Positions 7,948 to 14,871 of a DNA stretch of 17,531 nucleotides are shown in pieces. This DNA is from Halobacteria archaeon. Lineage in GTDB: Bacteria > Pseudomonadota > Gammaproteobacteria > UBA9214. The stretch is taken from positions 1 through 17,531 of the forward strand of contig JABDRC010000030.1 in the NCBI GenBank assembly GCA_013041945.1, given 5' to 3'. The translations under genes were made by a program, and so were the position numbers. Position 1 is the stretch's first letter, and each line of letters opens with the position of its first letter. The notes under the pieces were generated by a model. The model worked only from the letters and a program-made list of their open reading frames with translations. It searched no databases and was not told where the DNA came from.

Positions 7948-8940
7948 TCACGGAACTGCCACAACCTCCAGCAGGCGACTGATGTAGTCATCCGTGGTCA
8001 CACCCTCGGCTTCGCCCTCGAAGGTCAGCAGGATGCGATGCCGCATGACATCCGGCGCCACCGCCTGGATATGCTGCGGGGCAACGAAATCATCACCGTC
8101 CAGCCAGGCCCGGGCCCGGGCGCAACGCGCCAGCGCCAGGGTGGCGCGGGGTGAGGCGCCGAAGCGGCACCAGCGCTTGAGGCTCTCGTCATAGGCCTCG
8201 GGTTTGCGGCTGGCCTGCACGATATCCACGATATAATCATTCAACCGCGGGTCCAGATACAGGTTGGATGCATCCTCACGGATCCTGAACAGCTCCTTCT
8301 GGGACAACAGATCGGACGGCGGCTGCGGTGCGGTGTGCTGCTGGTCGTTGTCGAGCGCGAGGATGGCAAGTTCTTCCTCACGGTTCGGATACCCGACCCA
8401 GACATGCATCAGGAAGCGATCGAGCTGGGCCTCTGGCAGGTTATAGGTGCCTTCCTGTTCAATCGGGTTCTGCGTGGCCAGCACCATAAACAGTTTTGGC
8501 AGGGTATAGGTTTTCAGGCCGACCGTGACCTGGTGCTCGCCCATGGCCTCGAGCAGCGCCGACTGCACCTTGGCCGGCGCCCGGTTGACCTCGTCGGCCA
8601 GCAGTATGTTGTGAAACAGGGGGCCGGCACGAAACTCGAAGCTGCCCTTCTCGTGGCGGTAGATATCCGTGCCGATCAGGTCGGACGGCAACAGGTCGGG
8701 CGTGAACTGGATGCGGTGGTAATCGCCTTCGATAGACTCGGCCAGCGCCTTGACCGCCGTGGTCTTGGCCAGACCTGGCATGCCTTCCACCAGCAGGTGC
8801 CCATCGCTCACCAGGCAGATCAGCATATTGTCGACCAGCGCATGCTGTCCGACCACCCGGGTAGCGAGGTGGGTACGGACAATGTCCAGTGACGAGGGAT
8901 CGATCTTGCGGTAGTTGTTACTGCTGCCAGTCTCTAACAA
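7948..8940 (-). CDS. moxR: MoxR-family AAA+ ATPase
   Basis: 330 residues, first gene of the operon. The start is TTG at 8938-8940, supported by a GAGGAG ribosome site 8 bases upstream. All AAA+ elements are present: Walker A GMPGLAKT (53-60), Walker B LLADEVNRA with D116/E117, sensor 1 ATQNP (155-159), the arginine segment QLDRF (172-176) and sensor 2 GASPRA with R265. MoxR ATPases form ring assemblies that use ATP to remodel or mature client proteins, typically with VWA partners; here these would be the DUF58, BatA and BatB proteins. Length and motifs are normal for the family. Confidence 0.95.
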   Translation of the reverse strand: MLETGSSNNYRKIDPSSLDIVRTHLATRVVGQHALVDNMLICLVSDGHLLVEGMPGLAKTTAVKALAESIEGDYHRIQFTPDLLPSDLIGTDIYRHEKGSFEFRAGPLFHNILLADEVNRAPAKVQSALLEAMGEHQVTVGLKTYTLPKLFMVLATQNPIEQEGTYNLPEAQLDRFLMHVWVGYPNREEELAILALDNDQQHTAPQPPSDLLSQKELFRIREDASNLYLDPRLNDYIVDIVQASRKPEAYDESLKRWCRFGASPRATLALARCARARAWLDGDDFVAPQHIQAVAPDVMRHRILLTFEGEAEGVTTDDYISRLLEVVAVP

Positions 8941-8948
8941 TGTGTATT

Positions 8949-8954
8949 CTCCTC
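8949..8954 (-). promoter_or_regulatory. Strong ribosome binding site before the moxR TTG start
   Basis: The minus strand reads GAGGAG, ending 8 bases before the TTG at 8940. This fixes the start codon despite the lack of an ATG. Confidence 0.75.
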
Positions 8955-9036
8955 AACGCTTCGGGGATTACTGGCATCTGCATCCGGAATATCCAGGCGC
9001 GTAATGCATCGTCCTGCTGGCGCACAAAACAGGAAC

Positions 9037-9062
9037 ACCTGATCGAGGTGGAGGGATCAGGT
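9037..9062. promoter_or_regulatory. Perfect inverted repeat ACCTGATC-N10-GATCAGGT, possible operator
   Basis: The two 8-bp arms (9037-9044 and 9055-9062) are exact reverse complements around a 10-base purine-rich spacer. The site lies in the moxR leader and about 45 bases upstream of the start point predicted from the plus-strand -10 at 9082. The spacing of about two helical turns between arm centres suits a dimeric regulator; an mRNA hairpin in the moxR leader is the alternative. Confidence 0.5.
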
Positions 9063-9078
9063 AGTGATCATCCGTAAT

Positions 9079-9087
9079 TGTTATAAT
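9079..9087 (+). promoter_or_regulatory. Candidate extended -10 promoter toward the TPR lipoprotein
   Basis: TGTTATAAT matches the extended -10 (TGn then a perfect TATAAT at 9082-9087). No good -35 is seen 17 bases upstream, as is common for extended -10 promoters. It would give a leader of about 220 bases before 9316. Confidence 0.45.
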
Positions 9088-9090
9088 ATA

Positions 9091-9119
9091 GTATTAACCT
9101 GAACAGTGCCTGATTTCAA
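9091..9119 (-). promoter_or_regulatory. Candidate sigma-70 promoter for the moxR operon
   Basis: On the minus strand TTGAAA (9114-9119) is followed after 17 bases by TAATAC (9091-9096). The -10 match is modest. TATATT just beyond would be a better hexamer but leaves too long a spacer. Confidence 0.35.
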
Positions 9120-9130
9120 TACTTTATACG

Positions 9131-9144
9131 TTGATCTGCGTCAA
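9131..9144. promoter_or_regulatory. FNR/Anr/Dnr-like binding site
   Basis: TTGAT-CTGC-GTCAA matches the FNR-family consensus TTGAT-N4-ATCAA in 9 of 10 defined positions, and forms like this are found before oxygen- and nitrogen-oxide-regulated genes in Proteobacteria. Its centre is about 54 bases upstream of the start point predicted from the minus-strand promoter. That is not one of the canonical spacings (-41.5, -61.5), so the regulated direction is open. Confidence 0.5.
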
Positions 9145-9224
9145 TTTGGCGGACCGCAAACCAGCCGGTTTTCATCCCGGTCATGCAGTGTTCACAGCAT
9201 TGAACGGCAGCCTTAAAACTGTCA

Positions 9225-9272
9225 CGGCTTTATCTATATGATCGGTATTCCATAAATACCCCGGTAAAGCCG
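9225..9272 (+). promoter_or_regulatory. Nested inverted repeat in the leader of the TPR lipoprotein gene
   Basis: An outer perfect 8-bp stem, CGGCTTTA (9225-9232) with TAAAGCCG (9265-9272), encloses an inner 6-bp hairpin, GGTATT (9244-9249) with AATACC (9255-9260) and a 5-base loop. The structure ends 43 bases before the start codon. No run of T follows, so it is not a terminator. It may be a structured mRNA leader or a protein site; it matches no riboswitch I can recognise. Confidence 0.45.
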
Positions 9273-9286
9273 CAAGCTCCGTACTG

Positions 9287-9306
9287 GCAGGTGAAAACCA
9301 GCCTGC
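9287..9306 (+). promoter_or_regulatory. Short hairpin beside the lipoprotein start codon
   Basis: GCAGG (9287-9291) can pair with CCTGC (9302-9306) across a 10-base loop, 9 bases before the ATG at 9316. The left arm contains the nearest purine-rich stretch (AGG), so pairing could limit ribosome access. The stem is short and may be chance. Confidence 0.25.
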
Positions 9307-9315
9307 GCCATTGAT

Positions 9316-10746
9316 ATGCAAAAGACAAAACGCTACATGATCCGGGCCCTGCCGGGCCTGCTGGCAATCGCCGCCATCACCGGATGCCTTCGGCCGGGGG
9401 ACCCCGACCTGCCGGATATCCCCGAGCTGACGGTCGTGGAATTTGCCGAACCGGTCCGGCAGCAGATACTGGCGGCCCGGGCACAGCTGCTGGAGACCCC
9501 GGAGGATGCCCGGCGCAACCTCCGCCTGGGCAAGATATTGCATGCCTACAAGCTGCAATCCCCGGCCATCCGCTGCTACCAGCGGGCCCGGGAACTGCAG
9601 CCCGGGGACTATGAAACGGCCTACCTGCTGGGTATTGCCCAGGCCCAGATGGGCGACGATGCCGGGGCGACTGCCAATCTGCGTGCAGCCATCAGGCTGC
9701 AACCGGATTATGCGCCGGCACGGCTGCGGCTCGGTGAAGTCCTGTTCAAGACCGGTGAACTGGCACAGGCACAGACACTGTTCGAGGAACTGCTGGCACA
9801 GGAACCGGACTCGGCCTGGGCGCATCACAGACTGGCACAGGTACTGGCCGCCCTGGATGACGCGGAGGGTGCCATCGGCAACAATCGCCGTGCAGTCGAA
9901 CTGTACAGGGATTTCGGGCCGGCACACTATGCACTGGCGCTGGCCTTTCGTAACCGGGGCGACACTGAGCTGGCGCAGGCCCACATGGAACGCTATCGAC
10001 GACAGCCGAAGCAGACACCGGCGCACGTCGATCCGCTGCTGGCGTCGCTGGATGCGCTTGATATCAGTGCAACGGCGCACGTGCGCCGGGCGAAGCGCCT
10101 GCAGGCCAGTGGACAGCCGCGGGAAGCCCTGCTGGCACTGGAACAGGCCGTCAGGGTCGAACCGCAGTCAATCGAGGCCCACAGCCAGTTGATCAGACTG
10201 TACCATCGCCTCAACGATGCCGACGGTGTGGAACGGCATTACCGGGCAGTCACGGCCATCGAGCCCCATGCCGTCATGGCCAATCTCGAGTACGGCACCC
10301 TGCTAGCCGAACAGGGCCGCTTTGCGGATGCCGCCGCGGCGTTCGAGAAGGTGCTGGCTGCCCATCCGGACCACAGCGCCGCACACACCCTGCTCGGGCA
10401 GGCAATGGAGGAATTACAGCAACAGGCCGGGGCCGAACGGCACTACCGCCTGGCACTCGAAAACGATCCGAACAATCGGCGGGCCGGCCTGCTGCTCGGA
10501 CGCCTGCTCATGCTCACAGACCGGCGCACCGAGGCAACGACCCACCTGGACGGGGTGGCGCAGCACAGCGACAGTGACCAGGCGCTGTACCTGCAGCGCA
10601 TTGCACAGGTATACCGGGAGGCCGGCGAGCACGAGCGGGCCATGACCCTGCTGGAGCAGGCACGCACGCAGGCCGCGGCACAGGGACAGGAGCGAATGCT
10701 GCACGAAATCACGCAGACCATGACACATTGGCGGGAAACTCAATGA
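9316..10746 (+). CDS. TPR-repeat lipoprotein
   Basis: 476 residues. The N-terminus has basic residues, a hydrophobic stretch (ALPGLLAIAAI) and the lipobox ITGC with Cys24; Leu at the next position predicts the outer membrane under the Lol rule. The rest is built of about eight or nine tetratricopeptide repeats, for example ETAYLLGIAQAQMGDDAGA, ARLRLGEVLFKTGELAQA and AHTLLGQAMEELQQQAGA, often ending in a Pro (QPDY, EPDS, HPDH). TPR proteins are scaffolds for protein contacts; no catalytic domain is seen. The stop overlaps the start of the FG-GAP gene (ATGA), so the two are co-translated and probably work as a pair. No clear ribosome site precedes the ATG; a second ATG lies at 9337 but would shorten the basic region of the signal peptide. 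Confidence 0.9.
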   Translation: MQKTKRYMIRALPGLLAIAAITGCLRPGDPDLPDIPELTVVEFAEPVRQQILAARAQLLETPEDARRNLRLGKILHAYKLQSPAIRCYQRARELQPGDYETAYLLGIAQAQMGDDAGATANLRAAIRLQPDYAPARLRLGEVLFKTGELAQAQTLFEELLAQEPDSAWAHHRLAQVLAALDDAEGAIGNNRRAVELYRDFGPAHYALALAFRNRGDTELAQAHMERYRRQPKQTPAHVDPLLASLDALDISATAHVRRAKRLQASGQPREALLALEQAVRVEPQSIEAHSQLIRLYHRLNDADGVERHYRAVTAIEPHAVMANLEYGTLLAEQGRFADAAAAFEKVLAAHPDHSAAHTLLGQAMEELQQQAGAERHYRLALENDPNNRRAGLLLGRLLMLTDRRTEATTHLDGVAQHSDSDQALYLQRIAQVYREAGEHERAMTLLEQARTQAAAQGQERMLHEITQTMTHWRETQ

Positions 10747-12500
10747 AAGCAGTTTTGATCTGGCGCGGTTGGGCACTATCGGCTGTCGTAATGGTTTTGC
10801 TGGCCGGTTGTGAAGGAGACAACGCAACGCAGTCGGTGCAGGCGCCGTCGCACGGCGAACCGTTTGTCGAAGTGGCTGCCGCCAGCGGACTGGTGTTCAC
10901 GCATTTCAACGGTGCCAGTGGCGCCTACTACCAGCCCGAGGTGTTCGGTCCGGGCGTCGCCCTGCTGGATTATGATCGCGACGGTGACCTCGACGTGTAC
11001 CTGCCACAGGCAGGCATGCCCGATCCCGGCCAGTCGCCCGCACAGGCCCTGTTCCCGCTGCCGGCCGGCCAGCCGACCGGCGACCGCCTGTTCCGCAACG
11101 AGTTGCAAGCGGATGGAATGCTGCGCTTTACCGATGTGACGGACATTGCCGGGCTGGGACATGCGGGCTATGCCCAGGGTGTCGCAACCGGTGACTTTGA
11201 CAACGACGGCTACACCGATCTCTACGTCACCGCCTTCGGCACGAACGTCCTCTATCACAACCAGGGTGACGGCCGCTTCATCGACGTTACCTCCGCGGCC
11301 GGCGTCGATGACCCGCGCTGGAGCACCAGTGCCGCCTTCCTTGACTACGACCGCGATGGCGACCTCGACCTGTTCGTCGCCAACTACGTGCACTTTACCG
11401 TCGCGGGCAACAAGCAGTGCGCCGGCGGGGATGGCACGCTTGATTATTGCGGCCCGCAGTCCTACCGGCCGGTGCGCGACCGGCTGTTTCGTAATGACGG
11501 CAATGGCCGTTTCACCGATGTCAGCGATGCGGCGGGGCTGGGTGTGGCCTTCGGACCCGGACTCGGCGTGACCTGCGCGGATTACAACGGCGATGGCTGG
11601 CAGGATATCTATGTCGCCAACGACGGCGATGACAACCAGCTGTGGATCAACCAGGGCAACGGCCGCTTCGAGAACACCGCATTGATGGCCGGGGTTGCCA
11701 TCAATGCCTACGGCAAGGCGGAGGCCAGCATGGGCGTCACGGCCGGCGATTTCGACAACGATGGTGACGAGGACCTGTTCATGACCCACCTCGACCGCGA
11801 GACGAATACGCTGTACGTGAATGACGGTACCGGCAATTTCCTCGACGCAACCGATGCGCACAAGCTGGGACGAATCAGTCTGCCGTACACCGGTTTCGGT
11901 GCGGCGTGGCTAGACTTCGACAACGACAGCGACCTCGACCTGTTTATCGCCAACGGCGCGGTCAGGATCGAGGAATCGTTGCGCGGTCAGCCGTATCCCT
12001 ACCAGGAGCGCAACCAGCTGATCCGCAATGACGGCACAGAGGGTTTTACCGACAGAACCGAACAGTCGGGACCGGCACTGGCGCTGGTCGAGGTCAGTCG
12101 CGGCGCCGCCTTTGGCGATCTCGACAACGACGGTGATGTCGATATCGTGGTGGCCAACAACAACGGACCGACCCGCCTGTTGCGCAATACGATCGACGGA
12201 GACAATCACTGGTTGACGGTACGGTTGCAGGGTACGCGCTCCAATCGTGCCGGCCTGGGCGCACGGCTGGCGCTGTTGCGTGCAGGCAAACCGCCGCTTT
12301 GGCGCCGGGCGCATACCGACGGCAGCTATCTGAGTGCCAGTGATGACCGGGTGCATTTCGGGCTGGGGGCCGGCGCCGATGTGCAGGCGATTGGCGTGGT
12401 GTGGCCGCACGGGACCCGCGAGATCTGGCACGACATCGGCATCGACTCCTTCATCACCCTGCAGGAAGGCAGCGGCAAGGCCTGGGACGGAATTCCCTGA
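10743..12500 (+). CDS. CRTAC1-type FG-GAP/VCBS repeat lipoprotein with ASPIC/UnbV C-terminus
   Basis: 585 residues from the ATG that overlaps the TPR gene stop. The signal peptide ends in LAGC (Cys23, then Glu). Seven calcium-binding loops of the FG-GAP/VCBS type are visible, starting near residues 76 (DYDRDGDLD), 151 (DFDNDGYTD), 201 (DYDRDGDLD), 280 (DYNGDGWQD), 336 (DFDNDGDED), 391 (DFDNDSDLD) and 459 (DLDNDGDVD). These predict a seven-bladed propeller. A Cys pair typical of this family lies in the third-fourth interval (KQCAGGDG...DYCGP). The last ~100 residues match the ASPIC/UnbV domain (RSNRAGLGARL, DGSYLSASDDRVHFGLG, VVWPHG). Proteins of this family are secreted or surface anchored and often encoded with TPR proteins; the ligand is unknown. 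Confidence 0.92.
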   Translation: MKAVLIWRGWALSAVVMVLLAGCEGDNATQSVQAPSHGEPFVEVAAASGLVFTHFNGASGAYYQPEVFGPGVALLDYDRDGDLDVYLPQAGMPDPGQSPAQALFPLPAGQPTGDRLFRNELQADGMLRFTDVTDIAGLGHAGYAQGVATGDFDNDGYTDLYVTAFGTNVLYHNQGDGRFIDVTSAAGVDDPRWSTSAAFLDYDRDGDLDLFVANYVHFTVAGNKQCAGGDGTLDYCGPQSYRPVRDRLFRNDGNGRFTDVSDAAGLGVAFGPGLGVTCADYNGDGWQDIYVANDGDDNQLWINQGNGRFENTALMAGVAINAYGKAEASMGVTAGDFDNDGDEDLFMTHLDRETNTLYVNDGTGNFLDATDAHKLGRISLPYTGFGAAWLDFDNDSDLDLFIANGAVRIEESLRGQPYPYQERNQLIRNDGTEGFTDRTEQSGPALALVEVSRGAAFGDLDNDGDVDIVVANNNGPTRLLRNTIDGDNHWLTVRLQGTRSNRAGLGARLALLRAGKPPLWRRAHTDGSYLSASDDRVHFGLGAGADVQAIGVVWPHGTREIWHDIGIDSFITLQEGSGKAWDGIP

Positions 12501-12526
12501 GGCCTGTTCGCACGGGATAGCGGCTC

Positions 12527-14656
12527 TTGACCAACCTGTTTATCAATACGCCATTGGCGCGGCCCGGCAAACTGTCGGGTATCGCCACATGGCGGTTGCT
12601 GACAATCAGCACCCTGTGCCTGCTGATCTCGGCCTGCAGTATGCAACCCGTGGAACCGGTGGCAGGCAGCGACGGGGCTGCCATTGAGACACTCGTGGAA
12701 TTCATTGCGGAGTCGGCCTACCTCGAGGATAACCGGTTTTATATCCGCTACCGTACAGGCAGCGAAGTGGCATACACCGCGGGTACCTGGCGCAAGCCTG
12801 CCCTGCCGGCCATGAAAGGTACCGGGTTACCGGCATCGAAAAGGACGGCAGGCGCAGCAACGGAAGTCACCCTGCAAGCCGTGCAGGAAGCAGCCTGGCA
12901 AACACCCCCGGCCGCCGGCCGGCAGGCGCTGCATATATTGCCCGCCACGCACTGGGCAACCGTATTTCACCTGCTGCGCAAAACGCTGACGCCCGCGCAG
13001 CCCCGCACCGGTGCCGTCATCGATATTCTGCAGCTGGAGGAATGGTTCACCTGGTACGATGACGCCGGCACCCTGCAGTGGGCCCTGATCGAGAACAAGC
13101 CGGCGGATGTGCATGTCAAGTACAGCTACGCGTTCGCGCAGGTGCTGGAGGTATTGCTGTCGGTCCTGTCAGACTACGTTGCCGCGGAGGCTGTCACCGG
13201 CCGGCAGTTACTGCTGAATACCGGCGCCGCAGGGCCTGATGCAACGCCGTTTGTGTATGCCGACCTGGATGCGGGGCGGGTGCTGTTCCTGACCCATCGC
13301 CCCGTTGCCAGCCGGGGAGCGGGCACCAGGACCGATATTGCGCCTGTGCGCGCCACCACCCACGTGGTAATCGGCCAGATGCGTTCGCTGGTGGAACGGC
13401 CCGTGACCTCCATCGGCAGGCTGTTTGCCCGCACCAGCCAGGACGTGGTGGACACGCTGCACCGCACCGTACTGTTGCCACAACGCACGGAACACGTACC
13501 GCCGCTCAGCAAGTCTCCCGGTATGGACCTGCCGGCCTGGGAAAGACGGCTCGACGAAATCACCGGCACACAGGCCTCGACCGGGCGCATGAGTTATCTG
13601 GTGGATGGCGTGGAGTTCTTCCCGCGCCTGATTGACGTGATGCAATCCGCCAGCGAGTCGATCGACATCAGGATGTATATCTTCGATGACGATGACTATG
13701 CCATCAAGCTGGCCGACATCCTCAGGGCACGTTCCCGGGAAGTGGGTGTCAGGGTACTGCTGGACGGACTCGGCACGATCGGTTCATCGATGGAAGAAGC
13801 CGAATCATTGCCAGCGGAGCACAGGGCGCCGGCCTCGATCTTCGACTACCTGAGGAAGGATTCAAGGATCAAGGTCAAGAGCATCTCGAACTTCTGGCTG
13901 ACAGGCGACCACAGCAAGTCGGTTGTGGTGGACAAACACATCGGTTTCATCGGCGGCATGAACTTCGGCCGCGAATACCGCTATGACTGGCATGACATGA
14001 TGATCGAGCTGGAAGGACCCGTGGTGGAAATCCTGCGCGAGGATTTTTTCAGGGCCTGGGTGCATGAAAGGTTTCTCGGCGACCTGCAGTTGATGCTGCG
14101 CAAGTACAAGCCCGCCGGCCGTGACACACAGGCGGATGATTATCCTGTGCGGGTACTGTTCACCCGACCCATGGACTCGCAGATCTACCGCGCCCAGCTG
14201 GCAGCGATCCGCAATGCGAAAAGCTATATCTATATCGAGAATGCCTATTTTACCGACGACGTGGTACTCGACGCGCTGATCAGGGCACGGGCACGCGGGG
14301 TGGATGTGCGCATGATCCTGCCCCTGCGCAGTGATTTCGGGGTGATGAGCCGCAACAATGTCCTGGTTGCAAACACCCTGCTGGAAAACGGTATCCGCGT
14401 CTATATTTATCCCGGCATGTCGCATCTGAAGGCAGCCGTCTATGACGGCTGGATTTGCCTGGGCTCGGCCAACTTCGACAAGCTCAGTCTGCGCATCAAC
14501 AGGGAAATCAATGTCGCCACCTCGCACCCGCAGCCGGTCGATGATCTGCTGGAGCGTGTATTCCTGCCTGACATGGCGGCCTCGGTGGAACTCACCGAGC
14601 CGTTTCCCGAGAACTGGCTGGATTTCCTGGTGGAGATCATGGCGGACCATCTCTGA
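12527..14656 (+). CDS. Phospholipase D/cardiolipin synthase-like lipoprotein
   Basis: 709 residues from TTG at 12527; an in-frame stop at 12518 excludes earlier starts, and GGGAT about 9 bases upstream could serve as ribosome site. The signal peptide ends with ISAC (Cys37, then Ser), predicting an outer-membrane lipoprotein. Two HKD catalytic motifs are intact: H462-x-K464-x4-D469 (HSKSVVVD) and H633-x-K635-x4-D640 (HLKAAVYD), each followed by the usual Gly/Ser-Asn element (GGMNFG, GSANFD). The paired domains span about 355-709 and resemble phosphatidyltransferases of the cardiolipin synthase group. The first ~310 mature residues match nothing I recognise, so the protein is longer than the usual 400-500 residues. 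It lies 26 bases after the FG-GAP gene, so probably in the same operon. It may cleave or transfer phosphodiester head groups; nuclease activity is possible but less likely. Confidence 0.85.
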   Translation: MTNLFINTPLARPGKLSGIATWRLLTISTLCLLISACSMQPVEPVAGSDGAAIETLVEFIAESAYLEDNRFYIRYRTGSEVAYTAGTWRKPALPAMKGTGLPASKRTAGAATEVTLQAVQEAAWQTPPAAGRQALHILPATHWATVFHLLRKTLTPAQPRTGAVIDILQLEEWFTWYDDAGTLQWALIENKPADVHVKYSYAFAQVLEVLLSVLSDYVAAEAVTGRQLLLNTGAAGPDATPFVYADLDAGRVLFLTHRPVASRGAGTRTDIAPVRATTHVVIGQMRSLVERPVTSIGRLFARTSQDVVDTLHRTVLLPQRTEHVPPLSKSPGMDLPAWERRLDEITGTQASTGRMSYLVDGVEFFPRLIDVMQSASESIDIRMYIFDDDDYAIKLADILRARSREVGVRVLLDGLGTIGSSMEEAESLPAEHRAPASIFDYLRKDSRIKVKSISNFWLTGDHSKSVVVDKHIGFIGGMNFGREYRYDWHDMMIELEGPVVEILREDFFRAWVHERFLGDLQLMLRKYKPAGRDTQADDYPVRVLFTRPMDSQIYRAQLAAIRNAKSYIYIENAYFTDDVVLDALIRARARGVDVRMILPLRSDFGVMSRNNVLVANTLLENGIRVYIYPGMSHLKAAVYDGWICLGSANFDKLSLRINREINVATSHPQPVDDLLERVFLPDMAASVELTEPFPENWLDFLVEIMADHL

Positions 14657-14871
14657 TCGCTGCCGGTAGCCTGTCAGTAACGCCAGTCGCTGCGTCCACC
14701 GCAATGCGCTGTTACAACTTGTCGAACGCTGCCCGGTATTTCACAATGCCTGGCTTGCCGGGGAGTCATTCAGGCAAAAAAATCCACAGAGTCTGGAATC
14801 AAGGGGTCAAATTCTCTCCCTGAGTGTGATTGAATATAGCTGCCCCGGACCCTGCAGGACGACAGATCACA
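14657..14871. other. Intergenic region before pgm
   Basis: 215 bases. No clear terminator for the phospholipase gene is seen. A weak promoter candidate toward pgm is TTGCCG (14755-14760), 17 bases, AAAAAT (14778-14783). The palindrome at 14799-14823 lies inside it. AGGA at 14856-14859 is the best ribosome site for the pgm GTG. Confidence 0.4.
14799..14823. repeat. REP-like imperfect palindrome (possible remnant)
   Basis: TCA(A)GGG pairs with CCCTGA across a short loop, with one bulged A. The surrounding text AATCAAGGGGTCAAATTC resembles GGGGTCA-type intergenic repeats that I associate with REP/RAYT elements in Gammaproteobacteria. There is one copy only and no transposase, so this is tentative. 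Confidence 0.25.

Larger units (their letters stand above)
8941..9315. other. Divergent regulatory region between moxR and the TPR lipoprotein gene
   Basis: These 375 bases hold no convincing gene. In order they contain the moxR ribosome site (8949-8954), a perfect 8-bp inverted repeat (9037-9062), an AT-rich promoter patch (9076-9130) with candidate promoters for both strands, an FNR/Dnr-like box (9131-9144), a nested inverted repeat (9225-9272) and a short hairpin next to the lipoprotein start (9287-9306). The base composition drops sharply in AT-rich 9076-9130 compared with the flanking genes. Confidence 0.7.

Noticed and set aside
6930..7982. 350-codon plus-strand frame opposite the DUF58 gene
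   Set aside because: The opposite strand encodes a clear DUF58 protein over the same span with operon-consistent spacing. The plus frame shows no family features.
8889..9077. 62-codon Cys-rich plus-strand frame at the moxR start
   Set aside because: It overlaps the moxR 5' end and ribosome site, has no ribosome site of its own, and its composition fits chance.
9145..9165. TGGCGGACCGCAAA considered as a sigma-54 promoter
   Set aside because: The GG and GC elements are 6 bases apart here; sigma-54 promoters need 10.
9265..9290. GGTAAAGCCGCAAGC-like text considered as a cyclic-di-GMP (GEMM) riboswitch
   Set aside because: It resembles only the short ACGCAAAGCC element; the tetraloop-receptor helix and GGTAGCGGGG-type 3' half of that riboswitch are missing.
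9181..10080. Minus-strand frame across the lipoprotein leader and 5' part of the TPR gene
   Set aside because: It covers the structured leader and runs antisense to a well-supported TPR lipoprotein, with no domain of its own.
10776..11861. 361-codon minus-strand frame opposite the FG-GAP gene
   Set aside because: Its Val/Ile-Val-rich repeats are the reverse complement of the DxDxDG calcium loops; it is a shadow of the propeller gene.
14747..14782. GCCTG/CAGGC stem followed by seven A as a terminator
   Set aside because: On the plus strand the run after the stem is A, not T, and on the minus strand the T run precedes the stem. The stem is only 5-6 bp with an 18-base loop.
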